A DNA stretch of 64,000 nt from Lasioglossum baleicum (GCF_051020765.1 NC_134935.1:3783579-3847578), one strand, 5' to 3'. Positions 23,001 to 34,108 are shown, counted from the first letter of the stretch. The notes: a model not told the origin generated them from the letters alone. Made by a program: numbers and translations.

Positions 23001-26000
23001 CGTTGTACGATTGACGAAGCGACATCGGATCAACTGGAGCGAAACGACACGGCTCGGGTTGAAAATGTTCCCTCGGACACCACTGTCTGTACGAATCAAG
23101 GACAGGGAGGGACAACGCTCGAAGATTCGAAGCGCGAGCAACCCCTCTCCTCGGTCTCGGACACCGTGACGGAACCGTGCGTGCCCGAATTGGACTTGGA
23201 TTCGTTTCGAGACGCGACATTATCCTCCGTCGAAGATGGAAACGATTCGATAAACGTTGAGAATCTATCCGCGAAAAAGAACGTTGATGGTAATGTTATT
23301 TGCGAACCTGATACCACCTCTGCTTCGTTCGACACCGTGTCCCCAAAAAGGGAAGCAACGATCAACAAAAATCCTTTATCAGATGATAGACCTAACCCAG
23401 ACCGTTTTCAGGATGAAAGCGCCACGAGCAGTCACGATTGTAGTATCGATAGAAGAGACTCTTCTACCATGGAAGAAGAAATCGCGAGAGAACTAATAGA
23501 ACATTTGACTGGCGAAACTTCGACACTCGAAGAAACAACAGATAAAAATACCGCTGAGGCTACCGATTCTTTCGGTAGGAACGATAATATTCCATCGGAG
23601 CATGCAACAGTTTCTACGGTCACGGTAGAACCCATAGACATAGACATGGACATGAACACGGACATGGTCATGGACGTGGACATAGACGGCAATACTCAAG
23701 ACGGAAGCGATGTCAAAGGAGAAGGAGATAGCGTCGCGAGTACTTGTTCCCGTTCGGTCGACACGTTCAAAAATCGAAATCTATACGAACTATCAAAGGA
23801 GTCGGTGATCGATTCAAATTTACGAATCAAATCGTTGGAGGCGGCTGTTGGAATAATTCAATTTCGTAAGTAGTACTATATGTATGTATACATAGATATA
23901 AGTATTAGGTGTACATGTACATATACATGTGTATACTACATATAAATATATACTATACAGTGTGTTTGCGAAATCGATTCTACATGCAAAAATAAGTGGG
24001 AAAAAAGGAATAACATTTCTTCGTTTGGCAGCTCGTTTTAAAGAAAATCGAGTTTAGAGATCCGCCAGGTTCGTGTACTTTAGTACAGTGCTCCGCAACC
24101 GCTGTACCGCGAGGTGATCTTACAATTAGATGCAGTGGCGCACCCAGGATGTAATCTTGGGGGGAGCCGAGTTGAACCCAGCCCTTTTTTTAAGGGCGGT
24201 GGGGAAATGCCTTTACGCCCCCCACCCACCCATAGATGACAGCTGGAGGGGTAGTGAGGGACTTGGCACCCCCTATATAAGATCGGGGAAAACGCGACTA
24301 TATGATCTCACTATCATATAGAGTTGAACCCAGCCCTAGGTTTTGCGTGATGACCTTCTTTTTAGCCAAAATATCTGTCAACGGTACCCAGGGCTATTCC
24401 GCGATTTTAATTTTGGAAGCTAAACATTTTGTTCTTGGAGGGGGGGACTTGGCCCCCTGGATCCCCCCCTGGGTTCGCCACTGCTTAGATGTGCCGCGAT
24501 TTTCTCGAGAATAATCTAATCTTTCAACCACTATATTAGTTAGAAATTTCTCTGAAAAAAATTACATAAAAACAAAAATTTTGTTGGTATCGTATGTGCC
24601 CTATTTTACCATTCAACTTTGTCCTTCAGACATTTGACGTATCTTTAAAAAAAACAACAAAGATATTCAAGGTGGTCAAGTTAGGTGAAATACCCGGTAT
24701 ATGTATATGTATAGGCGTAAGAATAAATACCAAACAATAAATTTTATATTTAAATTTAAAGAGGAAATTTTTTTACATGTAATCTACAACTAAATATTAA
24801 CTTCCCGATTTTATAGGGAAGTTATTGTAATGACCCCGAAAATCGAAAACCGATTTTTTAGCAGATCTTCACGTTTCATGGTCATTGCAGTCATTTTAGA
24901 CTATTTTCAGCAAAATGTTCGCACGCGCGCGCGCGTGCGTGCGCGTGTGTGTGTGTATATGTGTGTGTGTGCGTGTGCGCGTATGGCCGTTTCTATGTAA
25001 TCAAATTTTTCGTTAACGTTTTCAGAAAAAGTAACAACGCGATCAGGATGATGAATGATGCAATCGATGTGCCCCGCTGTAACTTAGAGCTGATTAGATT
25101 TTGGTCCATTTTGGTCAAGTAGTTTTTTAGTTTTTTTAGTTTTTTTCGAAAGAAGTTCATTCAACAATGCAATTTATACGAGAGAACGGAAAGTTTCCAC
25201 TGAAGAAACAAACGTAATTACACAAAAAATTTTTTTTCAATTTTTTTAAAATTAAAAAAAAAATTACAAAAAAATTTTTTTTGTACCTTATGGTCATGTT
25301 TCCGCTTACAATAATCGAAAATTATCCCAATGCAAGAGTGAGTTAATCATCTCTACTCCCGAGAATACATTTTCAAAGAATACCGATGAAAGTACAAAAA
25401 AAAATTTATATTACAATCTTTAAAAAAACAATCGGTTCAAAACGAATTATTAACTGAGATTAAATTGAAAATTAATACAAACTATATGATAATTATTAAT
25501 AACATTGATGTTGAAAACGGATTGGTTAATCTAGCACACATGCGGAATATTAAAATTTATTACTTTTCAAGAAAATACTAAAATTCCGTCTATATTGTGG
25601 TTAGATTTTCAATTGGCCAGAGTAGGAGTGAAAGTAAGAACTCGTTATCGTGATTATATGAAAAATGCAAATATTGATCAAAATTTAACACCAATAATAA
25701 AAATATCGAATCAAGTAAATATGTCGAGTGAGGAAAACTATCAAATCACACGTAGTCAATTTCCAGTGGTTCCTGCCGAAGCGATTACGATTCATAAAAG
25801 TCAGGGACAAACATACGAGAAAGTATGTTTGGATTTTAAAAAATCAGAAAGGCGAACTTTACAAATGTTTTATGTAGCACTGAGCAGAGTTTCAAAATTG
25901 AGCGCGGTTTATATATTTTGGGACAATTTAAATTAACAGTATCGAAGAAAACTAAGATCAATACTGCAAACCCAGATAATGAGGAGTTGTATCGTTTGCG

Positions 26001-29000
26001 AAAAACTATAATAATTAAGACCATTTATTTTGCAACATTAGTATGCTATAACAAGGAACCAAGCGAGCAACGAGCCTGCGATGTTGGTTTAATGCGACGC
26101 CATATAGCAAACATTTTGATAAGTAGAAAACTAATGAATTTCCCTGAAAACGTATTTTCTTATTAAAACGTACACTTAATAATGATAATAATATACTGCA
26201 ACTAACGAATCGGGAAGTTCTTTGTGTGGCTCGTGGAGAGTCACATACCAAATAAAAAAAAACATTAATAGCTATAGGTACTACTAGCCATGCGTACCCA
26301 CTAACCCTTTCGCAAGAGCAGTCCTATCCGCGAGCTCGCGAAGCGAGCGAGCAAAAACAACCCTACTCGCGAGCGAGCGAAGCGAGCGAGCAACAATAAC
26401 CCTCTAGTTTTGTTCTTGTGTTGGTGTACAATTTGAGTAGTTTTATATAAAACTTAAGTAAAAGTAAATGTCTACATACATAGAGCTATTTTATTGTGTT
26501 TTTTATCTAATAAAAACATATACCTATTATTGTAATTTATGTACATATTTGCAAGCTTTTACTTGTGGTGTGACGCGGAATTGTCGAGAAAACTTTGGTG
26601 TGCTGGGTGCAGTGGAAGATGAAAGGTTGCGGAGCACTGCTTTAGTATATGCACAAAGTAGAATTGGTTGATCATGGTCAGACGCGTCAGACGATTCCTA
26701 TATGCAATAGCACGTGTATTCGGTGCATTTTCAAACTCGATTTTCTCGAAAACGAGCTGCCAAACGAAAAAATGTTATTCCTTTTTTTCCGACTTATTTT
26801 TGCATGTAGAATCACCCCCTGCCCGGTTGTACTACGATTTCGCAAACACCCTGTATATACAATACAATAATTATATGTATGTACCTAGGTACTACATATG
26901 GTAATTATTACGTTTAGGGAAGGGAGCTCCGATGACCTTCACCTTGACATATGTTGTCAAGGACATAGGGGTGTGCGAGATTCCCGAAAATATCCGAGAT
27001 ACCCGAGAATTTTCGGGATTCCCTCGAGTATGTGCGGGATCCCGCAAAGATTCGAGATTTCCTAGAATTTTCGGGATACAGAATAATATTTGGGAAAATT
27101 TAAAATAAAATGTCACTATTTTTATAATATGCTATTTTTATTCTACTCTCTACCTTTTACACAATTCATAATCTCATAATAATTTTCCTCCGTTGAACAA
27201 CTCACGAGATCCCGAGGTTTGGAATCAGATAAAAAGAATTACATTGAGATGGCTCGAAACATGATTGGTGTGATTGTCAATCACTGATTGACTATTCTGC
27301 ATTCTGCATTATCAGAATTATCGAAATTCGCAATTACTTTCTACAATATTTTACTAACATAAACATTCCCGACTAATAAGATGTGTAATCTTCGAGAACA
27401 CAATGGCTTTCAGATTCTTGTAATTATTGGAAGTATGGAGAAACTTCAAAATATCCCGATCCCGCGAGAAATTTCCGTCCCCACCAGGACCTCGCAGACC
27501 CCTACAAAAACAACATTCTGAACAACTTCTGTCATTAGATCCACCCGGTGCTCGGTCTTAGTTTTCGAGATATTTGCAAAAAACTATTGCTAATACTGTA
27601 TTGAATTTTCCGTATTCTTGCACGCTCCGTGGCAACGTAAGCTTGTTCCGGGGCGGCATCTGTTTATTTTTTGTTTGGAAACACGTTGCGGGGATGAGAG
27701 AGAAAACAGAACAGAGTGTCACTCTATACATATATAGGGTGAGCTTTCAATTTTGAAAGACTACTTCTGGATTTTCGTATGCGTTGTCGGGCCGGCCGTC
27801 AGGCCGACCCTCTCCGCCCCCCGCCACCAAATCCTAACTATGTAATTGTAGGACGGCTATTTAGAATGCAAAAATTATGCGATCAGAATTAGTTAGGATT
27901 AGGTGGTGGGGACCACGCAGACGAAAATCCAGGAGTAATCTCTCAAAATTGAAAGCTTATCTTATACATATACATATGTATGTATGACCAGAGTGAGACC
28001 CTGTTTTTTTCTGATATCCACAACGTGTTTACAAAAAGAGTAAACAGACGCCGCGCTGCGCCGCGCCGGAGCAGGCATACGTTGCCACGGAGCGTGCACA
28101 AAGACGGAAAATTCAATTTAGTATGTACTAGCAATAGTTTTCTGCAAATATCTCGAAAACTAACAATAATACCGAGCACCGGGTAGATGTAATGACAAAA
28201 GTTGTTCAGAATGTTGTCCCTGACAACATGTCGCAAGGTGAAGGTCATCGGAGCTGCCTCCCCTAAACGTAATAATTACCGGTACTATACATGTATTGTA
28301 TGCATGTGTATTAGTATACTACTTTCGATGTGATGATTTTGAAAACGTGATATCGTTTTCTACAAGGTGTACGCGAATTTATACGCCGACGTAGAAATTT
28401 AAAGAAATCTGACGAAGAACAAAATTATCGACAAGACAGCAGTCCAGATGCGTCCGTAGTTCGAAAAGCAACGTTATCGTTGCCTCGAGAAAATATCCAG
28501 CTGGTAAGCACACACATAGTAAGCATTAGCATATTGTTCCTTTTGAAGAGATGCTTCTTAATGGTTTCCCGTTTTCTTCTTCTGTTTAGAAAAGTGAGCA
28601 AAGCGTTGCTGTTTCGAATGATGAATGCTGCGATGAAGAAAAATGTAGAGCTATGCCAAAGACGAAAAACGGAGAATGTTTATCGACAGCGCTGTCTTTC
28701 ACAGAGATCGCGGAAAAGGAGCAGGCTCCTGGAAAACAAGGATCGAGTATTTTCCATGAGTCAAGACATACAGGAGAGTTTCACGATTCGTTGCCGTTGC
28801 CGTTGCTGTTGTCGGTGCCGGTACCGGTGCCGGAAATTTCGGAAGATCGAATATCGCCCATGAACGCAACGGTTCATGCTTTAGAACGTATACGCGACGA
28901 GGCTGTGAAACCCTTGCTTACTCTTAAACCCGAGACCTCGTCGTTCCATTACGAATCCCCCGAAACCGAAACATGTGTCTTGTTGGCCTTTGATTTGCCG

Positions 29001-29360
29001 AAGAGCTTGCAATTGATTGAAAATGCTTCGAATTGGTCAACATCTCGTGTCAATCTGCCGTCTTATACCGTCCGTATCGACCATGATTTCGATGGGGATA
29101 AAGCCAACGTTGACAGTCTTGCGGGAGAATGTTTCGATTCCGATGCCGATGATATCCGTGAACCGTTGGCTCTCGATAGAACATCCAACACCATTCTCAT
29201 AGAAGAAATTTTAGCCGATGACGAGGAGGATAAAGAACGCTTGCCCGCGTCACGATCAGATGACCCTGTTGACGAGTTAGCGTCAAGTGGAAATTTCACT
29301 TTTGAACATATCAATTTCGATTCCGAAGACAAGGGAAACGAGAGCATTCGAGAAACTTGA
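20034..29360 (+). CDS. very large acidic protein with N-terminal RIIa (R2D2) docking domain
   Basis: Three exons, 20034-23865, 28367-28503 and 28590-29360, join in phase at GTAAGT and GTAAGC donors, giving 1579 residues. Residues about 16-53 (GLAPAVEGLAREVLRHRPQ, IYTFAARHFEQLIELRE) match the RIIa dimerisation and docking fold of PKA regulatory subunits and of ciliary or sperm proteins such as SPA17, ROPN1 and CABYR, which bind A-kinase anchor helices. The rest is low-complexity and acidic, with Arg/Lys-rich parts early, a Glu/Lys tract at about residues 941-975 (GAG repeats at 22855-22950) and many Ser/Asp/Glu stretches; it looks disordered. I infer a flagellar or axonemal scaffold. Intron 1 (4.5 kb) is filled with nested transposons, though both splice sites look intact. 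A downstream IQ-motif ORF may be part of the same locus. Confidence 0.75.
22855..22950 (+). repeat. coding GAG/AAG trinucleotide tract
   Basis: Three clusters of GAG codons interrupted by GACAAGAAG units give a Glu-rich, Lys-spaced segment in the RIIa protein. The repeating unit suggests slippage expansion, so the length is likely polymorphic. Confidence 0.8.
24133..24483. mobile_element. hAT-type MITE, 351 bp
   Basis: Ends CAGTGGCGCACCCAGG and CCTGGGTTCGCCACTG form an inverted repeat. The 8-bp flanks ATTAGATG and CTTAGATG match at seven of eight bases, the target duplication size of hAT elements. The interior is rich in GGGG/CCCC tracts and has no transposase. Confidence 0.8.
24790..26407 (+). 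mobile_element. Helitron, degraded, with Pif1 helicase remnant and intact 3' end
   Basis: The 3' end has the diagnostic layout: a GCTCGCGAAGCGAGC-type hairpin, a short AACAATAACCCT spacer and terminal CTAG followed by T. Nearly the same 3' terminal block (AGTCACACACCAAATAAA, then ACTAACCCT and hairpin) closes the small Helitron at 29707-30086. The upstream part contains helicase-derived coding sequence. The left boundary is approximate; AACTTCCCGATTTTATAGG near 24800 may be close to it. Confidence 0.7.
25595..25936 (+). pseudogene. C-terminal fragment of Helitron Pif1-like helicase
   Basis: A 113-codon open segment includes the Pif1 superfamily-1B helicase end: FPVVPAEAITIHKSQGQTY (motif V region with HKSQGQT) and FYVALSRVSKLSAVYIF (motif VI, VALSR). 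Upstream, around 25495-25560, a frame-disrupted NNIDVENGLVN-like segment corresponds to the preceding part of the same helicase. No Rep nuclease or N-terminal ATPase part is visible, so the copy cannot move by itself. Confidence 0.85.
26900..28280. mobile_element. long foldback element with one arm interrupted by a hAT insertion
   Basis: The outer ends GGTAATTATTACG and CGTAATAATTACC are inverted, and the arms pair along nearly their full length: CTCCGATGACCTTCACCTTG, ACATTCTGAACAACTT, GAGCACCGGGT, TTGCCACGGAGCGTGCA and CGAAAATCCAGGAGTA blocks all have mirrored partners. The centre lies near 27840-27890. Flanks GGTACTACATAT and GGTACTATACAT match at 10 of 12 bases and may be a target duplication. 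No protein is visible. Confidence 0.8.
26966..27504. mobile_element. hAT-type element, 539 bp, inserted in the left foldback arm
   Basis: Terminal inverted repeats TAGGGGTGTGCGAG and CTCGCAGACCCCTA. The 8-bp flanks CAAGGACA and CAAAAACA are near-identical. The corresponding site in the other arm of the foldback has CAGGGACA only once, so the empty site is visible in the same molecule. The interior is AT-rich with several CGGGAT/CGAGAT words and no transposase. Confidence 0.85.
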
Positions 29361-29606
29361 ATATAACAAGAACTTGTTTGCTTCACTTTTACTATGAATA
29401 AGAACACTTCGTAAATACAAAGATAATAGATACGTATGCGCGTATACGTGTACACGTACATACGTACGTACTCGCGCCACCTACATATACTCACCCTGTA
29501 AGAACTGCACATCGCGGCCCGTTCTGTCCTGTCTTTGCTGTGAATCGTTGCCCCGAAAATGTCGATTGTACAAAATAGATTGCAGCGATATCAGTATGTA
29601 TGGTAT

Positions 29607-30267
29607 CAGCGCTCGCTCTAGCGGTTACGTCGCCCCGGACAAACAGACGAATTGCCGCCCCTTAAGAACATATACATATTTTTTAAATATAGGTATTTTT
29701 TATCTATCTATATAAATAAAAATCAAATGCTGTTCGTTGGTAAGCGCATCACTTGAGAACGGCTGGACCGATTTCGCTAATTCTTTTTTTAAAATGTTCG
29801 TTATTAGTCCGAACTAGGTTATAGAATAAGAAAAATTGGAAAAGTATCACGAAAAAATGGAAAATTCGGGAAAAACTAAAAGTGCTTTTAGAATCATATT
29901 TCAATACAACAAAAAACGAACGTCGTAGCTTTTAATCAATATTTCAATAGAACATCGCAGATTTTAATCAATATTTCAATAGAAATTTACATTATCGACG
30001 TCTGTTTGAGTCACACACCAAATAAAATGCGTACCACTAACCCTCTCGCGAGCTCGCGAAGCGAGCGAGCAACAACTCCTCTCTAGTCTATATAAATAAA
30101 AATCAAATCATTTTATTTAAATTTTAATAAAAGCATTTATTTTAATAAAATAAAATGTTGTATTAATTGGGTATTATTTTTATCACAGTTACAGCCAAAA
30201 TGGCGCCCCTAAATTTTCGCGCCCCGGACAGATGTCCGGGTTGCCCCCCCCCCTAGAGCGGACCCTG
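29607..30267. mobile_element. inverted-repeat element, 661 bp, with a Helitron inside
   Basis: The left end CAGCGCTCGCTCTAGCGG pairs imperfectly with the right end CTAGAGCGGACCCTG. ATGGTAT directly flanks both sides (7 bp, or 8 with one mismatch), which favours hAT. Subterminal CGCCCCGGACA is also shared. The interior contains a complete small Helitron. Confidence 0.7.
29707..30086 (+). mobile_element. non-autonomous Helitron, 380 bp
   Basis: It begins TCTATATAAATAAAAATC after an A, contains the widespread ACTTGAGAACGGCTGGACCG motif, and ends with a GCTCGCGAAGCGAGC hairpin, a short spacer and CTAG before a T. These are the Helitron insertion rules (A|T site, TC start, CTRR end). A second TCTATATAAATAAAAATC start follows immediately at 30087. 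Confidence 0.8.
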
Positions 30268-31252
30268 ATGGTATACATCTGTTTTCTTATAAAATATAAA
30301 ATCACGTTCGATACGTTATTTTATTCTTTATGCTGTATCGTTGATTGATAATCGAATAGATACGAATGCGTGAAAGTGGAAGAAACTCCGTTGAAGTTGG
30401 AACGACCAAGACTTCCCTTTGATTCCACAAGAGAAAGAGAAACGAGAACAAAATCGCGCGACCAACCAAACCCAGAGTCGGCTGAAAATGCATGCGCGAA
30501 CGCGATCGTGAATGCGTGGAAACAAGTAGGTAGGGGTTACGTATTTTCGACGACGAGTTACGCGTTACGTGATTATATATCTTGCTCGGACAGTATCGGA
30601 CAGTATCGGGCAGTAGCGTGTAGGCACTCGCGCAACTCATGCTCGAACGAGAGACACTCCTTCCAGATACATAGTACTTTGCTTAGTTTTCTTCTAGAAT
30701 ATATATGTACCATGTAACAAAACATGTTATGGTGAACAGAAGATATTCTTTAATTGTTTCATTACATTTCTTACGGAATGTATATGTAATAATACCTCGC
30801 ATCAATTTTGCTTGAGTGGACACTGGACGGGACTTTCGATCGCGTCAAACTACACATATAGACATAGATATACGTAAATACGTACATATACATATGATAC
30901 ACACACACGCACATACTTTACATACTACAAACATACATACACGCATATATACATACATATATGTATACAACCGCCCGTCCATGCATATATACGCAGATAC
31001 GTACGTCCGTGCAGTGTATATGTATGTATAGAACACTTGCAAGTGCGAGAACAGGAACAGGAATAGGAACAAGAATAAGAGTGCTCTTGTAATTTGCGCG
31101 TTAAACGTCCACCTGCGGATAAAGTGTAGTCGGTTGGAAGGTTGAGAAGGTGGCGTCTCGTTCCCGGAAAATGCTGCAGGTCCAGGAATAAATCAGTCGC
31201 GATTTGATTGACTAAAAAGAGAGAAGAAACGTCAAGTGTCGGCCGATTCGTG
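30268..31252. other. interval between the RIIa gene and the IQ ORF
   Basis: An open plus-strand segment from about 30357 to a GTAGGT donor at 30526 (containing KVEETPLKLERPRLPFDS) could be a coding exon, but its acceptor is weak and I cannot join it with confidence. The rest is ATACATAC-type simple sequence (30850-31020) and a likely 5' UTR for the IQ ORF. Confidence 0.3.
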
Positions 31253-31633
31253 ATGCTACGAAATGTCAGCGAGGATTCGACGAAAGCAAGTATGGCAGCG
31301 ACAAAAATTCAGGCGAATTTTCGGGGATATCGAGTTCGAAAGCGATTCGAAGAATCGAAAAAGAACGTGAAAGGAAATTCACAACTGTCGAATGTGATTG
31401 TTCGCGAGTGTGAACAAACCCAGGACGAATATGAACAGGGAGAAGCGGAGTCCTCGATTCCGATGAAAGAGAACATATCGTTGGAAGAGAAATCTGCGAC
31501 GAAAATTCAAGCTGGAGTGCGCGGTTTTCTGGTACGGAAAAGACAAGAGACGGCCCGAGCGGCTGCGACTAGAATTCAAGCGGGTTTTCGGGGTTTCAAA
31601 ACCAGGAAACTACTAAAACAAAACGGACAATAA
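31253..31633 (+). CDS. small IQ-motif (calmodulin-binding) protein or 3' exon of the RIIa locus
   Basis: The 126-codon frame from the ATG at 31253 contains three IQ motifs: AATKIQANFRGYRVRKR, SATKIQAGVRGFLVRKR and AATRIQAGFRGFKTRK, each fitting IQxxxRGxxxR. IQ motifs bind calmodulin or EF-hand light chains without calcium. Between the first two is an acidic spacer. The gene could be a short independent one, like insect igloo or neurogranin-type proteins. It could also be a terminal exon of the upstream RIIa transcription unit, which would restore the RIIa-plus-IQ order of sperm protein Sp17. The start is uncertain because the frame is open for 15 more codons upstream. Confidence 0.65.
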   Translation: MLRNVSEDSTKASMAATKIQANFRGYRVRKRFEESKKNVKGNSQLSNVIVRECEQTQDEYEQGEAESSIPMKENISLEEKSATKIQAGVRGFLVRKRQETARAAATRIQAGFRGFKTRKLLKQNGQ

Positions 31634-32321
31634 ATGCTCCGATTTCTCTCGGTTTTCCCTCGCCTCGCCTCGCCACGACTCGACACGAGTTTCGACGAAC
31701 GCGCATCTCGTTCTTACGCGTGCACAGATGACAGGTATTCGGAGAGGACAGAGAGGACAAGTGTGAGTGATCGGTCCGAGTATAGATGTATAATATACGT
31801 GTTCATCGAATTCTTGCCTCATTGTCCAATGCCGAATAAATTCTCAAAAGTACCGAAAATACCGAGAATACCGACTCATTGACAATTTAAGAGTTTTATT
31901 GCGGATTCCTATTATTTTCGCTTATCGTTGGATAAACAGATCCACGGAAACTTGAAAAACGAAGACAAGTTCATCGGTGCGACGCGACGTTACTAGTTCG
32001 CGAGTAATACATATGTGTATGATGTATTCATGTAGAAATACTTTTCATAGGTTGAACCGTGTTTGTTACCAGCTTTTATTAGTTCACAAGTCTCGATGGT
32101 ATTTTTTCTATTGTTTCTTTCTCTTTATTTTCATAAGTTTAAGTTTACGTGAATCGTTACGATCGTTCTTTCCCTTTCCTCTTTCTGCTGGTCTGCGTTT
32201 ATACTTTATACGATATCGACGGCAAACTCCTTGCGACGCGACCAATGGATCCATAATTATCGAGGAATAATCGAAATAGCCTCCGTGGTCACCAACGACG
32301 GCGTTTGGCAACGACATTGGC

Positions 32322-32393
32322 ACTGCTACTGCTACTGCTACTGCTACTGCTACTGCTACTGCTACTGCTACTGGTACTGGTACTGCTAGCCGC
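32322..32393. repeat. ACTGCT hexanucleotide repeat
   Basis: About twelve units of CTGCTA/ACTGCT in a row, ending in two ACTGGT units. It is open in several frames on both strands, which produces artefactual poly-Leu or poly-Ser frames. A larger related tract lies at 62380-62580. Confidence 0.9.
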
Positions 32394-33155
32394 TGCGCTG
32401 CGCTGGCTAACCGCAAAAATATTCGTAGAGCAACACCAGTTAATTTTTAACCATAGCGCGGTACAGTCAAGTTCAAAACGCCTTGTACAGAAGTTCCGTG
32501 TGGCGTCGGAGAACAGTGTTTTCTTTTCTTCGGTATTCATGATATGTCTTCGGTGTGAATCTTGGAGGTACATATGTATATATTTTTAATTATAAGATTA
32601 CGTTTACGTTTACACATAACATGAAAACGTTTACAACTAAATTAGCGGTTGTACTTTCAGAGTACATACATATTTTCGTTTTTCTTACGTCCACGCGGTA
32701 CAGCACATCTACGTACGAATGCGTGTGATCGAGTAACGATTACTCTCGAGCACGATATATGTATTTATGTGTATTCAGGATAAAAACACGAGAGGACAAT
32801 TTGAAACAAGAAAGTATATAACAGACAAGCAGATACCTTCTTTTCATTCATTTATTAATCATTTACAGAATGTGGGTATAATACATGGTACAATTACTTT
32901 CTCTTCCGAAGCATCCAATCTGATCGAATTGTTTTCAAAATATTTGATCTTTACGCGACCCAAAAGTACAAATCGATACATGCTCTCCTAAACAATGAAA
33001 CGAATCGATATACATCAGATGCAGTATCATTTTATTAGGTTAATTTTATTACGTTTACTTAATAAGATTGCTTCTGTCGAAATAGAAAGTATTACGACTT
33101 GTAGTGGATTAATCGGAAATAAATGTACCCCTTTGATAAATGAAATTTAATTATT

Positions 33156-33160
<5 letters not shown>

Positions 33161-33201
<41 letters not shown>

Positions 33202-33253
33202 TAACTTTCTTTCACACGCAGGCACACATGCGTACACACACACACACACACGC
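33161..33253. repeat. CT and CA microsatellites
   Basis: A run of about sixteen CT units, then CGCGCGCG, then ACACACACAC after a short spacer. Likely length-variable. Confidence 0.9.
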
Positions 33254-34108
33254 AAACACACTTGGTCTCACAGTCTTCCATTATCTTCCTTTTCTCTAAC
33301 TGATCTTTTCTCGTTTCCCACCATCTCTTTCTCTCTCTTTCACTACCTATCTATCTATCTACCTATCTGTCTATGTATCGGGCTCGTTTCTTTCTTCCCT
33401 GATTGCGTGTATGATAAAACTCATGCAACCATGTTCAACGCGGATACGGACTTTTGATCCAAATCATAATTTGTTGTATTTGTGTAATCGATTACAGGGC
33501 TGGTTAAGGATGCGTGAGAAGTTCGTAATTTCATTTGTTCGCGATGGGTCATGATCGTTCTCGACGCAAACAGATAACATATACGAAATTCGTGAGATAT
33601 TCGATGCGTTGTGGCGTGTACTCCAAATTCTGCAGTCTGTATTCTTACTTCTATGTTGTGTAATCTTATTTCTGTGCTGTGTACTCTATACTATGTATGA
33701 ATTATTTATTATCTATTATGTATTATGTATTGTGTATTCTGTATTCTGTACTATCAAGTCAGTGATGATAATGCACGATCTTATTCGTTTCTGCGTCGAG
33801 TTTCGCCCATATTCCAACCATTGCGCGATCTTTTCGTTCCGACGCGACTGTAATATTTAAAACAACGCGTTTGCCTATAGTATCTCGGTACTAGAAACAA
33901 AAGAAACCGACAGTTTCTCTACTTGTTTCTTTCTTTTATTTAGATCGTAGTAATTCTATCCGTTTCGATTAATCTATCTGTTGGTTATAATTCAAATGAA
34001 GCAGCGGAGTTGTACAAATTCCTTAACTGTTAATCGAGAGTGGTGTTTCCTTGTTTTAGTTCATACGATAAGCGAACCTTCGTGTCGTGACGTCGTTTTT
34101 GTAGGAAC

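Larger units (their letters stand above)
23958..26853. mobile_element. TA-flanked inverted-repeat element, split by later insertions
   Basis: The left end, TA then CAGTGTGTTTGCGAAATCG, is mirrored by CGATTTCGCAAACACCCTG then TA on the right. Inner arm sequence also matches (TTCTACATGCAAAAATAAGT, GGAATAACATTT, TCGTTTGGCAGCTCGTTTT, CAGTGCTCCGCAACC). The TA flanks fit a Tc1/mariner-type or related non-autonomous element. The span is now 2.9 kb because a hAT MITE and a Helitron sit between its arms. Confidence 0.75.
31634..34108. other. gene-poor interval with simple repeats
   Basis: It holds the IQ ORF 3' UTR and intergenic DNA. Features are an ACTGCT hexamer tract (32322-32393), CT and CA tracts (33161-33253) and CTAT/CTGT tracts (33345-33375). 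I see no exon with convincing coding character. Confidence 0.45.

Noticed and set aside
20280..23699. Many antisense and alternate-frame ORFs (some above 150 codons) across the large RIIa exon
   Set aside because: They mirror a long GC-rich coding exon with Arg/Ser/Glu codon bias; none has domain character or independent splice structure.
24900..24985. Alternating GC/GT tract as a regulatory Z-DNA element
   Set aside because: It is a simple repeat inside Helitron-related sequence; nothing ties it to a gene promoter.
25595..25936. A host PIF1 helicase gene
   Set aside because: Only the last two helicase motifs are present, upstream sequence is frame-broken, and a Helitron 3' end follows; it is a transposon remnant.
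32108..32589. Poly-Leu, poly-Ser and Ala-Val frames on both strands
   Set aside because: They are translations of the ACTGCT hexanucleotide repeat and have no non-repeat coding sequence.
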